Source of the DNA: Aurantimonas sp. 22II-16-19i
Lineage (GTDB): Bacteria; Pseudomonadota; Alphaproteobacteria; Rhizobiales; Rhizobiaceae
NCBI RefSeq assembly: GCF_002088275.1
Contig: NZ_AQQS01000004.1
Location: 62,001 to 126,000, forward strand
Reading direction: 5' to 3'
Length of the DNA: 64,000 nucleotides
Position 1 is the stretch's first letter; each line of letters starts with the position of its first letter. Below the pieces are notes generated by a model that was not told the origin of the DNA, ran no database searches, and was given only the letters and a program-made list of their open reading frames with translations. Positions 1 through 8,279 of the stretch are shown piece after piece. Both the position numbers and the translations under genes were made by a program.

Positions 1-959
1 TCCATCGGCGCTCCGAGGACGCCGGCCCGCTCGATCAGGCCGAGGCCGAGCAGGAATTCGCCCTGGGTGGCCAACGGCGCCACAGTGAGACGGCGCGCGG
101 CGAAGATGTGTCCGAGCCGGCCGAAGTCGACATGGCTGGTGAGATCGGCGCCGCCCGGCCGGTCGAGCGGATCGGCATAGGCATGCTCCCGGATCGCCTG
201 CAGCGTGTCGCCGAAGGCGGTCTCGCCGTGGCCGTAGTCGATGAGGAGCGCGGCACCGCCCTCCGCGGCGAGCCGGTCGGCGAGGCGGACGGCGAGGGCG
301 TCGCGCTCCGGCGAGGCTTCGAGGACGGCGCCGGCCGCCGGCGGATGTGGCAGCAGGGCGGCCGGCGGCTGCGGGGCGAGGGGCTCGCACAGAACGAATT
401 CCAGCTGGCCGGCCTCGGAAAGTCCAACGCAGCGCTCGCGGAACGCCGCGCCGTCGAAGACGAACTGGCGGATGGCGAGGGCGTCGAAGAGTTCGTTGGC
501 GACGACGAGCGCCGGGCCGCCGGGAACCTCTGCGAGGCTGCGGTGGCGCCGGATCGGCAGGTCGAGGGGCGAGAGCGTCTCGGACTGGATCGCCGCGAGC
601 GTCTCGCTGGTCTCGACGAGGTGGATGCTGGCGGCACCGAGGCTGGGCGGCGCGGCCCGTCGCAAGGTGCGCAGCATGTCGGCCATCAGCGTGCCACGGC
701 CGGGGCCGATCTCGACGAGGCGGAACGGCCGGGGCCGGCCGAGCCCGTCCCAGGCGGCGGCGACCCAGGCGCCGAGCAGCTCGCCGAACATCTGGCTGAC
801 CTCCGGCGCGGTGACGAAGTCGCCGGCCCGGCCGAAGGGGTTCTTCGTCGCGTAGTAGCCGGCCTTCGCGTCGAACAGCGACAGGTTCCAGAACCGGTCG
901 AGGCCGATCGGCCCCTCCCGGCGGATGATCGCCGCGATCCGTGTGGCGAGGTCGTTCAA
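1..959 (-). CDS. MidA/NDUFAF7-family class I SAM methyltransferase (C-terminus cut by window edge)
   Basis: Related to the mitochondrial complex I assembly factor NDUFAF7, a protein-arginine methyltransferase; the bacterial substrate is not certain. The frame shows the conserved GDFVTAPE block at about residues 46-53 and the SAM-binding motif EIGPGRGT at about 83-90, followed by family-like sequence to the window edge. The start is a TTG at 957-959 whose last two bases sit inside the lgt stop (TTGA overlap), so the two genes are translationally coupled. The first residues (LNDLATRIAA) match the usual N-terminal position of the family. The order lgt then methyltransferase is common in Hyphomicrobiales. 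The family is well supported; the cellular role is inference. Confidence 0.87.
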   Translation of the reverse strand, partial: MNDLATRIAAIIRREGPIGLDRFWNLSLFDAKAGYYATKNPFGRAGDFVTAPEVSQMFGELLGAWVAAAWDGLGRPRPFRLVEIGPGRGTLMADMLRTLRRAAPPSLGAASIHLVETSETLAAIQSETLSPLDLPIRRHRSLAEVPGGPALVVANELFDALAIRQFVFDGAAFRERCVGLSEAGQLEFVLCEPLAPQPPAALLPHPPAAGAVLEASPERDALAVRLADRLAAEGGAALLIDYGHGETAFGDTLQAIREHAYADPLDRPGGADLTSHVDFGRLGHIFAARRLTVAPLATQGEFLLGLGLIERAGVLGAPM

Positions 960-1846
960 TGGCGGGCCTGGTCCCGGTTGCTGGCGACGGCGTCGTCGGG
1001 ACCGCTCGCCTCGTAGGCCACCGGCTTCGCCGTCGCGATCGCCCAGATCCCGACCAGCAGCATCGGGAGGGAGAGGATGATGCCCATGGTCAGCCAGCCG
1101 CCGTAGAGATAGCCGAGCTGCGCGTCGGGAATGCGCCAGAAGGCTTCGACGAGGATGCGGGCGACGCCGTAGAAGAAGATGAAGAGCCCGGCGGTCAGCC
1201 GCGGCCGGTGCAGCGACTGGAAGCTGTGGGTGGCGATCCTGAGGATGATCCACAACAGCACGCCTTCGAGCGCTGCCTCGTAGAGCTGGCTCGGATGGCG
1301 TGGCTCGGGGCCGCCGGTCGGAAACACCATCGCCCAGGGAACGGTCGACGGCGAGCCCCAGAGCTCGCTGTTGATGAAGTTGGCGAGGCGGCCGAAGAGC
1401 AGGCCGAAGGGCACCGAGGCGGCGACGACGTCGATCAGGCTGTAGAACGGCACTTTGTACTGCCGGCAGAACAGGACGAGCGCCAGCGTGACGCCGACGA
1501 GACCGCCATGGAACGCCATGCCGCCGTCCCAGACGGAAAAGACGGTGAGCGGATCGGCCAGATACTGCATGGGATCGTAGAAGATGACGTAGCCGAGCCG
1601 GCCGCCGAGAACGATGCCGAGGACGAGATAGAGGATCATGTCGTCGATCTGCAGCTTGGTGATCGGCGAGACGCCGTTCGGCCAGAGCTTTGCATTGCCG
1701 ACGAGGTAGCGCCCGTAGAGCCAGCCGCAGAGGATGCCGGCGACATAGGCGAGGCCGTACCAGTGCAGCTTGATCGGTCCGATCTCGAGAAACACCGGGT
1801 CGATGTTGGGATAGGCCAGCACGCCGAAGGTCTGAAGGGAGAGCAT
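956..1846 (-). CDS. lgt: Prolipoprotein diacylglyceryl transferase
   Basis: Transfers diacylglycerol from phosphatidylglycerol to the lipobox cysteine of prolipoproteins in the inner membrane, the first step of lipoprotein maturation. The 296-residue product has about seven hydrophobic segments, the FHGGLVG block near residues 112-118 and the Lgt signature GRLANFINSELWG near 152-164. The start is the ATG at 1844-1846 giving MLSLQTFGVL; the frame stays open upstream but that extension is Arg-rich and unlike the family. The gene overlaps the downstream methyltransferase by 4 bases. Its pathway partner lolA lies at 4.8-5.4 kb in this window. Confidence 0.96.
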   Translation of the reverse strand: MLSLQTFGVLAYPNIDPVFLEIGPIKLHWYGLAYVAGILCGWLYGRYLVGNAKLWPNGVSPITKLQIDDMILYLVLGIVLGGRLGYVIFYDPMQYLADPLTVFSVWDGGMAFHGGLVGVTLALVLFCRQYKVPFYSLIDVVAASVPFGLLFGRLANFINSELWGSPSTVPWAMVFPTGGPEPRHPSQLYEAALEGVLLWIILRIATHSFQSLHRPRLTAGLFIFFYGVARILVEAFWRIPDAQLGYLYGGWLTMGIILSLPMLLVGIWAIATAKPVAYEASGPDDAVASNRDQARH

Positions 1847-2135
1847 GGTCGAAGCTGGCCTCGTCGTGCGTTGCGGTTCGGCGCGGCCGCCATACGAACG
1901 GCCCTGCGCGACGCTCTCATAGGCCGAAGCGGCGACGCTTTGAAGACCACAGGCCGCGCGGCGCGGCCGAATGCCGTCCAATCGGCCGTCGGACCGGGGC
2001 GCGGACCGGCGCAGACACCGGCGCAAACACCGGCGCGGGGGAGGGGCCGAGCGGGCAGATAAGGCGGCGCCACTATTGTCTAAGGGACGGCGCGCCTCTA
2101 CCTGCGGTGAAACCTATAGAACCCCGGAGACGACG

Positions 2136-2405
2136 ATGCCGAACCGAGCCCCCAACCGCCTTCTCGACGAGTTCGCCCGCGTGATGACCGACGCGGCCGG
2201 CACCGCCCAGGGCGTGCGCCGCGAGGTGGAGACGCTGTTCCGCACCCAGGGCGAGCGCCTGCTCAACCAGATGGATCTCGTCCAGCGCGAGGAATTCGAG
2301 GCGGTGCGCGAGATGGCGATGAAGGCGCGCATGGAGAACGAGGCGCTGAAGAAGCGGCTCGCCGACATCGAAGCCAAGCTCGCCGGCGGTGGCGAGGGCG
2401 TCTGA
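2136..2405 (+). CDS. ubiK: UbiK/YqiC (BMFP) family ubiquinone biosynthesis accessory protein
   Basis: An 89-residue protein of the BMFP/YqiC family, which in enterobacteria (UbiK) forms a coiled-coil trimer and assists aerobic ubiquinone synthesis. The N-terminal half has an amphipathic helix (DEFARVMTDAAG) and the C-terminal half, about residues 45-85, is a charged heptad-rich coiled coil ending in LKKRLADIEAKL. The ATG at 2136 is preceded by a purine-rich GGAGACGACG. It is divergent from lgt. Lipid binding by the N-terminal helix is family knowledge; the role here is inferred. Confidence 0.85.
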   Translation: MPNRAPNRLLDEFARVMTDAAGTAQGVRREVETLFRTQGERLLNQMDLVQREEFEAVREMAMKARMENEALKKRLADIEAKLAGGGEGV

Positions 2406-2809
2406 TCGGCGCTGCCGGCAGACGCAGTTCTGCCGGTTCCCTCCGGGGTCGGTCAGCCTTGCGAAGCAAAATTTGCTGGGCTCGCCGTAGGATGGGAGCG
2501 TCGCTTGCAGTGGCGCCCGGCGCTTATCCACAGGCTATCGACAGGCTCGGCGGCGGCGCGCCGGCAAAGCCCGATTCCGAAAGTCGTGATCGCAGAGTCG
2601 CTTAAGCTTCCGGCCCGCGCCGATTTCCGCGCCGCAAAATCCATCAACATGAAAAAACGGTTAACGCCCTTAGCGTGAAGACTCCCCGTCTGTATGCTGA
2701 TTCTCAAGGGTGATTCGTCGGCGGCGGCGAATGGATGACCCTGCGGGTGGCTGCCGCGGCGGGCGGCTGCCCGCCTATTCAGCTTCCAGGCATCTTACGG
2801 GGAATCAGC
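2406..2809. other. Intergenic region with a hairpin and one DnaA box
   Basis: No convincing gene in these 404 bases. It holds a GC-rich hairpin after ubiK (arms 2415-2422 and 2429-2436, no T-tract) and a perfect DnaA box TTATCCACA at 2524-2532. Bases 2640-2680 are AT-rich and could carry the promoter of the YbjN-like gene. Confidence 0.5.
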
Positions 2810-3310
2810 ATGCAATTCGACGAAATGGCAGTCATGCGACAGTCGAACCCTGTCGACGTGATCGAGTGGGTGGCGACGTCGCGGGAATGGGCGTTCGAGC
2901 GCTCCTGCGAGGACGAGCTGGCAGTGGCGGTGGCAGGCGTCTGGACCGATTATTCGGTGTCGTTTTCCTGGATCGACGACATGGAGGCGCTGCATCTCGC
3001 CTGCGCCTTCGATCTGAAGGTCCCGCCCCACCGGCAGGACGAGATCCAGCGGCTCCTGGCGCGCATCAACGAGAAGCTGGTGGTCGGCCATTTCGACCTG
3101 TGGCGCAAGGAAGGCGCGGTGATGTTCCGCCACTCCCTGCTCCTGTCGAACGGTCTCGACGCCACCAGCGGCCAGGCCGAGCGCATGCTCGCCATGGCGC
3201 TGGAAAGCTGCGAGCGCTTCTACCAGGCGTTCCAGTTCGTCATCTGGGCCGACAAGTCGGCCGAGGACGCGCTGGCGGCGACGATGTTCGAGACCGTCGG
3301 CGAGGCCTGA
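2810..3310 (+). CDS. YbjN domain-containing protein
   Basis: A 166-residue cytoplasmic protein of the YbjN (type III secretion chaperone-like fold) family common in alphaproteobacteria; its molecular function is not settled. The middle of the protein carries the family-like pattern WIDDMEALHLACAFD (residues about 55-69), then basic and hydrophobic helices. The ATG at 2810 lies close behind ACGGGGAATC, a good ribosome-binding site. The frame is open further upstream but that part is low complexity. It is followed by proC 200 bases later, an arrangement common in the order. Confidence 0.85.
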   Translation: MQFDEMAVMRQSNPVDVIEWVATSREWAFERSCEDELAVAVAGVWTDYSVSFSWIDDMEALHLACAFDLKVPPHRQDEIQRLLARINEKLVVGHFDLWRKEGAVMFRHSLLLSNGLDATSGQAERMLAMALESCERFYQAFQFVIWADKSAEDALAATMFETVGEA

Positions 3311-3510
3311 TCGCGGCGCAAGCGTCGCAGTGTGCGTGATCGCGGCGGCCTTGCGCGGCCGCTACGAGACGGTCGCGCGCCGGCCCACTGGCGACGCGTG
3401 CCGGCCGCCGCGCCCGATGCCTTGCGGCTGGACGCGGACGTTTCCGCCGGTCTAGGGATGTCCCGGAAAGGGCGAGAGCGATCGCCCGGAGCTTCCGGAG
3501 GCAGGCACCC

Positions 3511-4317
3511 ATGATCGACGCGCGCATTCTCCTTCTCGGCGGCGGCAACATGGGCTCGGCCCTGCTCGGCGGCTGGCTGGACAAGGGGCTGGCGGCCGAG
3601 AAGGTCACGGTGGTCGATCCGGCCGTCGGGCCGGCGCTGCAGCCGCTGATCGACAAGGGCGTCACCCATCGCCCGTCGGTGCCGGCGGGGGAGTTCGACA
3701 TCGTTCTCCTCGCCGTCAAGCCGCAGATGATGACCGCCGCCGTGCCGCCCCTGAAGGCGGCGATGCGGCCGGAGACGCTGGTCGTCTCGATCGCGGCCGG
3801 AACCACCATCGCGGCGATCGAGGCCCTGCTCGGGCCGCATCCGGTGGTGCGCGCCATGCCCAACACTCCCGCCCTGATCGGCCGGGGCGTCACCGGCGCC
3901 TATGGCAATGCTCGCTGCGGCGAGACGGAACGCGCCGCGGCGACGGCGCTGCTCGAGGCGAGCGGGCCGGTGGAATGGGTCGGCGAGGAGCGTCTGATCG
4001 ACGCCGTCACCGCCGTGTCCGGCAGCGGCCCGGCCTATGTGTTCCACCTCGCCGAATGCATGGCGAAGGCGGGAGAGGCCCTCGGCCTCGCCCCCGATCT
4101 CGCCATGCGCCTCGCCCGCCACACGGTGGCGGGGGCGGGCGAGCTGATGATCCGCTCCAGCGACGCGCCGGCGCAGCTGCGCCGGAACGTCACCTCGCCC
4201 AACGGCACGACCCAGGCGGCGCTCGAGGTGCTGATGGACGACGAGCGGCTGGCGCGGCTGATGGAAGAGGCGATGCGCGCCGCGCGCGACCGCGCCGAGG
4301 AACTGTCCCGGGGATGA
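3511..4317 (+). CDS. proC: Pyrroline-5-carboxylate reductase
   Basis: Catalyses the NAD(P)H-dependent reduction of 1-pyrroline-5-carboxylate to L-proline, the last step of proline synthesis. The 268-residue product begins with a Rossmann motif GGGNMG (residues 10-15) and carries the family signature around SGSGPAYVF (170-178), followed by the dimerisation domain with LRRNVTSPNGTT. The length is normal for ProC. The ATG at 3511 is preceded by GGAGGCAGG. It precedes the tRNA-binding protein gene by about 100 bases and may be co-transcribed with it. Confidence 0.97.
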   Translation: MIDARILLLGGGNMGSALLGGWLDKGLAAEKVTVVDPAVGPALQPLIDKGVTHRPSVPAGEFDIVLLAVKPQMMTAAVPPLKAAMRPETLVVSIAAGTTIAAIEALLGPHPVVRAMPNTPALIGRGVTGAYGNARCGETERAAATALLEASGPVEWVGEERLIDAVTAVSGSGPAYVFHLAECMAKAGEALGLAPDLAMRLARHTVAGAGELMIRSSDAPAQLRRNVTSPNGTTQAALEVLMDDERLARLMEEAMRAARDRAEELSRG

Positions 4318-4417
4318 GCGGCGATCGGTGTCGCCGGACGGCTTGCGGCAAGCGCCAAACCTGCCGCAGTCTCAGCCGGACACGCGAATTCCGCCAGATG
4401 CGAAAGAGGGGCCAGAC

Positions 4418-4771
4418 ATGACCAGCGAACGCGCGCCGGACATCACCTATGACGACTTCCTGAAGGTCGACATCCGCGTCGGCACCATCGTCGAGGCGGC
4501 GCCGTTTCCGGAGGCGAGAAAGCCGGCGATCAAGCTGATGATCGATTTCGGCGGCGAGATCGGGGTGAAGAAGTCCTCCGCCCAGATCACCGTCCACTAC
4601 ACGCCGGACGAGCTGGTCGGGCGCCAGGTGATCGCCGTCGTCAACTTCCCGCCGCGCCAGATCGGCCCGATGCGCTCGGAGGTGCTGACCCTCGGCGTGC
4701 CGGACGAGACCGGCGAAGTGGTGCTGCTTTCGCCCGGCCACGGCGTGCCGAACGGCGGCCGCATGTTCTGA
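4418..4771 (+). CDS. csaA: CsaA-like tRNA-binding domain protein
   Basis: A 117-residue stand-alone OB-fold tRNA-binding domain (the EMAP/Arc1 type), known in bacteria as CsaA, a suggested secretion chaperone. The diagnostic block FLKVDIRVGTI lies at residues 11-21, followed by KPAIKLMIDFG and the C-terminal GHGVPNGGRMF. Length agrees with the family. The start at 4418 sits behind AGAGGGGCCAGAC. In-frame codons upstream give no family sequence. Whether it acts on tRNA or as a chaperone cannot be told from sequence. Confidence 0.88.
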   Translation: MTSERAPDITYDDFLKVDIRVGTIVEAAPFPEARKPAIKLMIDFGGEIGVKKSSAQITVHYTPDELVGRQVIAVVNFPPRQIGPMRSEVLTLGVPDETGEVVLLSPGHGVPNGGRMF

Positions 4772-4795
4772 CGGCCGCCGGAGCCGGCAGCCGCC

Positions 4796-5443
4796 TCAGC
4801 GGTTGCCGGTCTGGCCCTGCTGGATCGCGGTATAGGGGATCTTGAAGGCCGATTCCTGGATCTTGCCGCCCTCCTGGACGTTGTAGATCATCACCGTCGT
4901 CTCCTTGCCCTGCTTGTCGCGGATGGTCCACTGCTTCAGGTCGGAGGAGGCCGGGTCGAACATCATGGTGATGCGCGAATTGCCGAAGACCGAGCTGTCG
5001 CCCATGACGATCGTCGTCAGGTCCGGGTCTTCCTTGATGCTCTGGATGTTGGCCTCGGACAGGTTGATCCGGCGGTCGAGCAGCAGCTTCATCGGCGTCT
5101 GGGACAGGGGATAGGTGTCCCAGGTGTTGAGCTTCTTGTTGTTGATGGCGACGTTGGAGCCGTCGGCGATCACCCGCAGCGGCGAGTTCGTGTAGTCGAA
5201 GCGGACCTTGCCGGGCCGCTCGATGTAGAACTTGCCCTCCGACTGGCGGCCGTTCGAATCGAACTGGACGAAGTCGCCATGCATCGATGGGATCGCGGCG
5301 AAATGGTCGGCGATCTTCTGGGCGGCGGCGCTGGCCTGGGCGTTTGCGCCGGAAACGGCGGCGGGCAGCAGGAGGGCGACGGTCGCCCCGGCGAGCAGGG
5401 CGCGGCGGCCCGCGCTGCGGATGAAGGTCATGATCTTGGCCAT
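4796..5443 (-). CDS. lolA: Outer membrane lipoprotein carrier protein LolA
   Basis: Periplasmic chaperone that takes mature lipoproteins from LolCDE and hands them to the outer membrane. The 215-residue precursor has a signal peptide (basic MAKIMTFIRSAGRR, hydrophobic stretch, cleavage likely near ANAQA around residue 36). The mature part shows the family order: DFVQFDSNGRQSEGKFYI, PGKVRFDY, LNTWD and a late LKQWTI strand. It is convergent with csaA, the two stops being about 25 bases apart. Identification rests on motifs and length. Confidence 0.92.
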   Translation of the reverse strand: MAKIMTFIRSAGRRALLAGATVALLLPAAVSGANAQASAAAQKIADHFAAIPSMHGDFVQFDSNGRQSEGKFYIERPGKVRFDYTNSPLRVIADGSNVAINNKKLNTWDTYPLSQTPMKLLLDRRINLSEANIQSIKEDPDLTTIVMGDSSVFGNSRITMMFDPASSDLKQWTIRDKQGKETTVMIYNVQEGGKIQESAFKIPYTAIQQGQTGNR

Positions 5444-5699
5444 CTGGATGCGGCTTCCTCTCGTTCATGCGCCTTGCGGCGTCGCGCCGGCCGGCCGGTC
5501 GCGTCTCAGCGTCGTCCCGCCCTGCTCGGGGCCGGTCGTCGCCCGGCCCCCTCGCGCATTCGTTTCGAGCTTATCTCGGCAGAATTTCCTGTAGCTGCAA
5601 TGGGGCCTAACCATGACGTGAAGTCGCCGCTTGCGCAGCAAGTTCGCTTTGCCGCGCAACGTCATGGGAAGGAACGGCCGGCGGCTGAGCGGCCCGGCT

Positions 5700-6881
5700 T
5701 CAGCCGGCCTGGCGCGCCGCCGTGAAGCCGCGTTCGAGGTCCGCCTTGAGGTCGGCGACATCCTCGAGCCCGACCTGAAGGCGGATGAAGGTGCCGTCCG
5801 CCGGTCCTCTGGCGATGGTGCGGTCGGAGAGGTCGACGGCGACGGCGAGGCTCTCGTGGCCGCCCCAGGAATAGCCGAGGCCGATGAGCTCCAGCGCGTC
5901 GAGAAAGGCGGCGGCGCGCCGGAAGGAGCCTGGCAGGAGGAACGAGAACAGGCCGGAGGAGCCGGTGAACTGTCGCTCGTAGAGCGTCCGGTCGAAGAAG
6001 GAGGGCAGGGCGGGATGGCGCACCTCGGCGACCTCCTCGCGGGCCTCCAGCCACGTCGCCAGCTCCAGCGCCGAGGCCTGATGGCGCTCCAGCCGGATCC
6101 CCATCGTCTTCAGGCCGCGGATGACGAGGTAGGTGTCGTCCGGGGCGGCGTTGACGCCGATCTGCAGCTGGGTCTCGCGCAGCTGCTTGAAGGTCGCCTC
6201 GGTGGCGGAGACCGAGCCCATCATCACGTCGGAATGGCCGCCGGGATATTTCGTCAGGGCGTGGATGGAGAGATCGACGCCGTGCTCGAGGGGCCGGAAA
6301 TACAGGGGCGTCGCCCAGGTGTTGTCGAGCATGGTGACGGCGCCGCCGGCATGGGCGGCCTCGCAGACCGCCTTCACGTCCATCATCTCGAAGGTGTTGG
6401 AGCCCGGCGCCTCGAGGAACACCACCTTCGTGCTGGGCTTCATCAGCGCGGCGATGCCGGAGCCGACATGCGGATCGAAATACTCGATCTCGACGCCCAT
6501 GCGGGCGAGGGTGCCGTTGGCGAACTGGCGGGTCGGCGAATAGACCGAATCGACGATCAGGCAGTGATCGCCGGCACCGAGGAAGGCGAAGAGGGGAATC
6601 GAGATCGCCGCGAGGCCCGAGGGCACGAGAATCGTGCCATGGGCATTCTCGAGTTCGCTCAGCGCATCTTCCAGCACACTCGTCGTGGGGGTGCCGCGTA
6701 GTCCATAAGTATAAGGCAGCGACTTGCGGTTCTTCATCGCGTCAGTCGATTCGAACAGCACCGTCGAGGCGTGAATCACCGGCGGATTGACGAATCCGTG
6801 CATCGACCGGGGATCGTAGGGCCCATGCGCGAGAAGGGTGTTGGGGCCGGCCTGCCGGGATTTTGAGCGATCCGTGGTCAA
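5700..6881 (-). CDS. metC: Cystathionine beta-lyase (Cys/Met metabolism PLP enzyme)
   Basis: PLP enzyme that cleaves cystathionine to homocysteine, pyruvate and ammonia in methionine synthesis. The 393-residue product has the Cys/Met PLP family architecture, with the cofactor lysine in HALTKYPGGHSDV (Lys211) and LDNTWATPLYF upstream of it. No ATG precedes the conserved N-terminus; the TTG at 6879-6881 has a GAGGAC Shine-Dalgarno about 6 bases upstream and is taken as the start. The gene is divergent from aapJ. It could instead have gamma-lyase or sulfhydrylase activity, but the sequence looks most like MetC of alphaproteobacteria. Confidence 0.88.
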   Translation of the reverse strand: MTTDRSKSRQAGPNTLLAHGPYDPRSMHGFVNPPVIHASTVLFESTDAMKNRKSLPYTYGLRGTPTTSVLEDALSELENAHGTILVPSGLAAISIPLFAFLGAGDHCLIVDSVYSPTRQFANGTLARMGVEIEYFDPHVGSGIAALMKPSTKVVFLEAPGSNTFEMMDVKAVCEAAHAGGAVTMLDNTWATPLYFRPLEHGVDLSIHALTKYPGGHSDVMMGSVSATEATFKQLRETQLQIGVNAAPDDTYLVIRGLKTMGIRLERHQASALELATWLEAREEVAEVRHPALPSFFDRTLYERQFTGSSGLFSFLLPGSFRRAAAFLDALELIGLGYSWGGHESLAVAVDLSDRTIARGPADGTFIRLQVGLEDVADLKADLERGFTAARQAG

Positions 6882-6925
6882 CTGTTCGTCCTCATGGCTA
6901 CTTTGTCTGCAGAGTTGATTTTTTC

Positions 6926-6956
6926 GCCGGTTTGCATTGCAAAAGAAAAAACCGGC
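6926..6956. promoter_or_regulatory. Nested palindromes in the metC-aapJ divergent region
   Basis: Arms GCCGGTTT (6926-6933) and AAACCGGC (6949-6956) form an 8-bp stem. Nested in it is a second palindrome, TTTGC-ATT-GCAAA, at 6931-6943. Read on the minus strand the larger stem is followed by a run of A. It lies about 45 bases upstream of the metC start and just before the putative aapJ promoter, so it may be a shared operator. That role is inference. Confidence 0.5.
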
Positions 6957-6959
6957 AGC

Positions 6960-6988
6960 TTGACCTGATTAATTTTTTGTCATGGAAT
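6960..6988 (+). promoter_or_regulatory. Putative sigma-70 promoter of the aap operon
   Basis: TTGACC (6960-6965), a 17-base AT-rich spacer and TGGAAT (6983-6988) fit a housekeeping promoter about 110 bases upstream of aapJ. The -35 box matches well and the -10 box is moderate (4 of 6). Confidence 0.45.
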
Positions 6989-7099
6989 TACGGCGGTTGG
7001 CGATGGTGCTGGAGATCAAGCGGCGCCGCTGCCACCGTGTCGCATGAACTGCGACCCGGTCCAAGTTACAACGATAACCCAAATGGGGAAGGCTTCCTG

Positions 7100-8119
7100 A
7101 TGAAATCCAAGCTCCTGACCGCCGTGCTCGGCCTGACGATCGCGGGGCTCGCTGGCGGCGCTGCCTCCGCCCAGACGCTTCAGACCGTGAAGGAACGCGG
7201 CCAGCTTCGCTGCGGCGTCAACACGGGTCTGCCGGGATTTGCTTCCCAGAACGACCAGGGCGCCTGGCAGGGCCTCGACGTCGACTACTGCAAGGCCGTC
7301 GCCGCCGCCGTCTTCGGCGATCCCTCCAAGGTGCAGTACTCGCCGCTCTCCGCCGTCCAGCGCTTTCCGGCGCTGCAGAACAGCGAGATCGACATGCTGG
7401 CGCGCAACACCACCTGGACGATGGACCGCGACACCACGCTCGGCCTCGCCTTCGCCGGCGTCAACTACTATGACGGCCAGGGCTTCATGGTGAAGAAGGA
7501 GCTGGGCGTGAACTCGGCGCTCGAGCTCTCCGGCGCCACCGTCTGCGTCCAGTCCGGCACGACCACCGAGCTGAACCTGTCGGACTACTTCCGCGTCAAC
7601 AAGATGGAATACAACCCGGTCGTCATCGAGTCCCAGTCGGACGTCAACTCGGCCTATGACAGCGGCCGTTGCGACGTGCTCACCACCGACGCCTCGGGCC
7701 TCGCCGCCTCGCGCCTCGAGATGGGCAGCCCGGACGACCACGTGATCCTGCCGGAGATCATCTCCAAGGAGCCGCTCGGACCAGCCGTCCGCCAGGGCGA
7801 CTCGCAGTGGCTCAACGTCGTCAAGTGGACGCATTTCGCGCTGCTCGACGCCGAGGAACTCGGCGTGACCCAGGCGAATGTCGAGGAGATGAAGACCTCT
7901 GAGAACCCCGAGATCCGTCGCCTGCTCGGCGAGGACAAGGACTTCGGTGCCTCGATCGGCCTGTCCAAGGACTGGGCGGTCAACATCATCAAGGCCGTCG
8001 GGAACTACGGCGAGATCTTCGAGCGCAACATCGGCGTCGACACGCCGCTGAAGATCCAGCGCGGCCAGAACGCCCTCTGGACCAATGGCGGCCTGCAGTA
8101 CGGCATGCCCGTTCGCTGA
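7100..8119 (+). CDS. aapJ: General L-amino acid ABC transporter, periplasmic binding protein AapJ
   Basis: Binds a broad range of L-amino acids in the periplasm and delivers them to AapQMP. The 339-residue precursor starts with a signal peptide (MKSKLL, hydrophobic core, cleavage likely at ASA-Q near residue 24). The mature part has family-3 solute-binding-protein blocks: RGQLRCGVNTGLPGF, then WQGLDVDYCKAVAAAVFGD, and a second lobe with VCVQSGTTTELNL. The ATG at 7100 follows AATGGGGAAGG. It opens the operon aapJ-aapQ-aapM-aapP. A strong hairpin downstream may let aapJ be expressed above the membrane genes. Confidence 0.96.
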   Translation: MKSKLLTAVLGLTIAGLAGGAASAQTLQTVKERGQLRCGVNTGLPGFASQNDQGAWQGLDVDYCKAVAAAVFGDPSKVQYSPLSAVQRFPALQNSEIDMLARNTTWTMDRDTTLGLAFAGVNYYDGQGFMVKKELGVNSALELSGATVCVQSGTTTELNLSDYFRVNKMEYNPVVIESQSDVNSAYDSGRCDVLTTDASGLAASRLEMGSPDDHVILPEIISKEPLGPAVRQGDSQWLNVVKWTHFALLDAEELGVTQANVEEMKTSENPEIRRLLGEDKDFGASIGLSKDWAVNIIKAVGNYGEIFERNIGVDTPLKIQRGQNALWTNGGLQYGMPVR

Positions 8120-8134
8120 GCCGAAAGACGTCAT

Positions 8135-8162
8135 GCGGGCGCCCCGGTTTCGGGGCGTCCGC
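8135..8162 (+). terminator. Strong hairpin between aapJ and aapQ
   Basis: Twelve base pairs (8135-8146 with 8151-8162, one G-U) close a GTTT loop. Only TTCT follows, so it is at best a partial terminator. Hairpins at this position after binding-protein genes commonly stabilise the upstream transcript, giving excess binding protein. Confidence 0.7.
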
Positions 8163-8279
8163 TTCTGAGACCATGGCGAAACCGTCAGACCACGGGTCGT
8201 TTGCGCAAGGGGCGTGCCGCATCGCACGGATCCCGAGGGCTGCCATTTGCGGTTTTCTGCGTCACAGGAGTTCGTCGCC

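Noticed and set aside
2655-2680. CtrA-like TTAA upstream of the YbjN-like gene
   Set aside because: Only one half-site matches; the second half reads AGCG.
2500-2700. Possible replication origin (DnaA box plus AT-rich stretch)
   Set aside because: Only one good DnaA box, no dnaA/dnaN/parAB/repABC neighbours.
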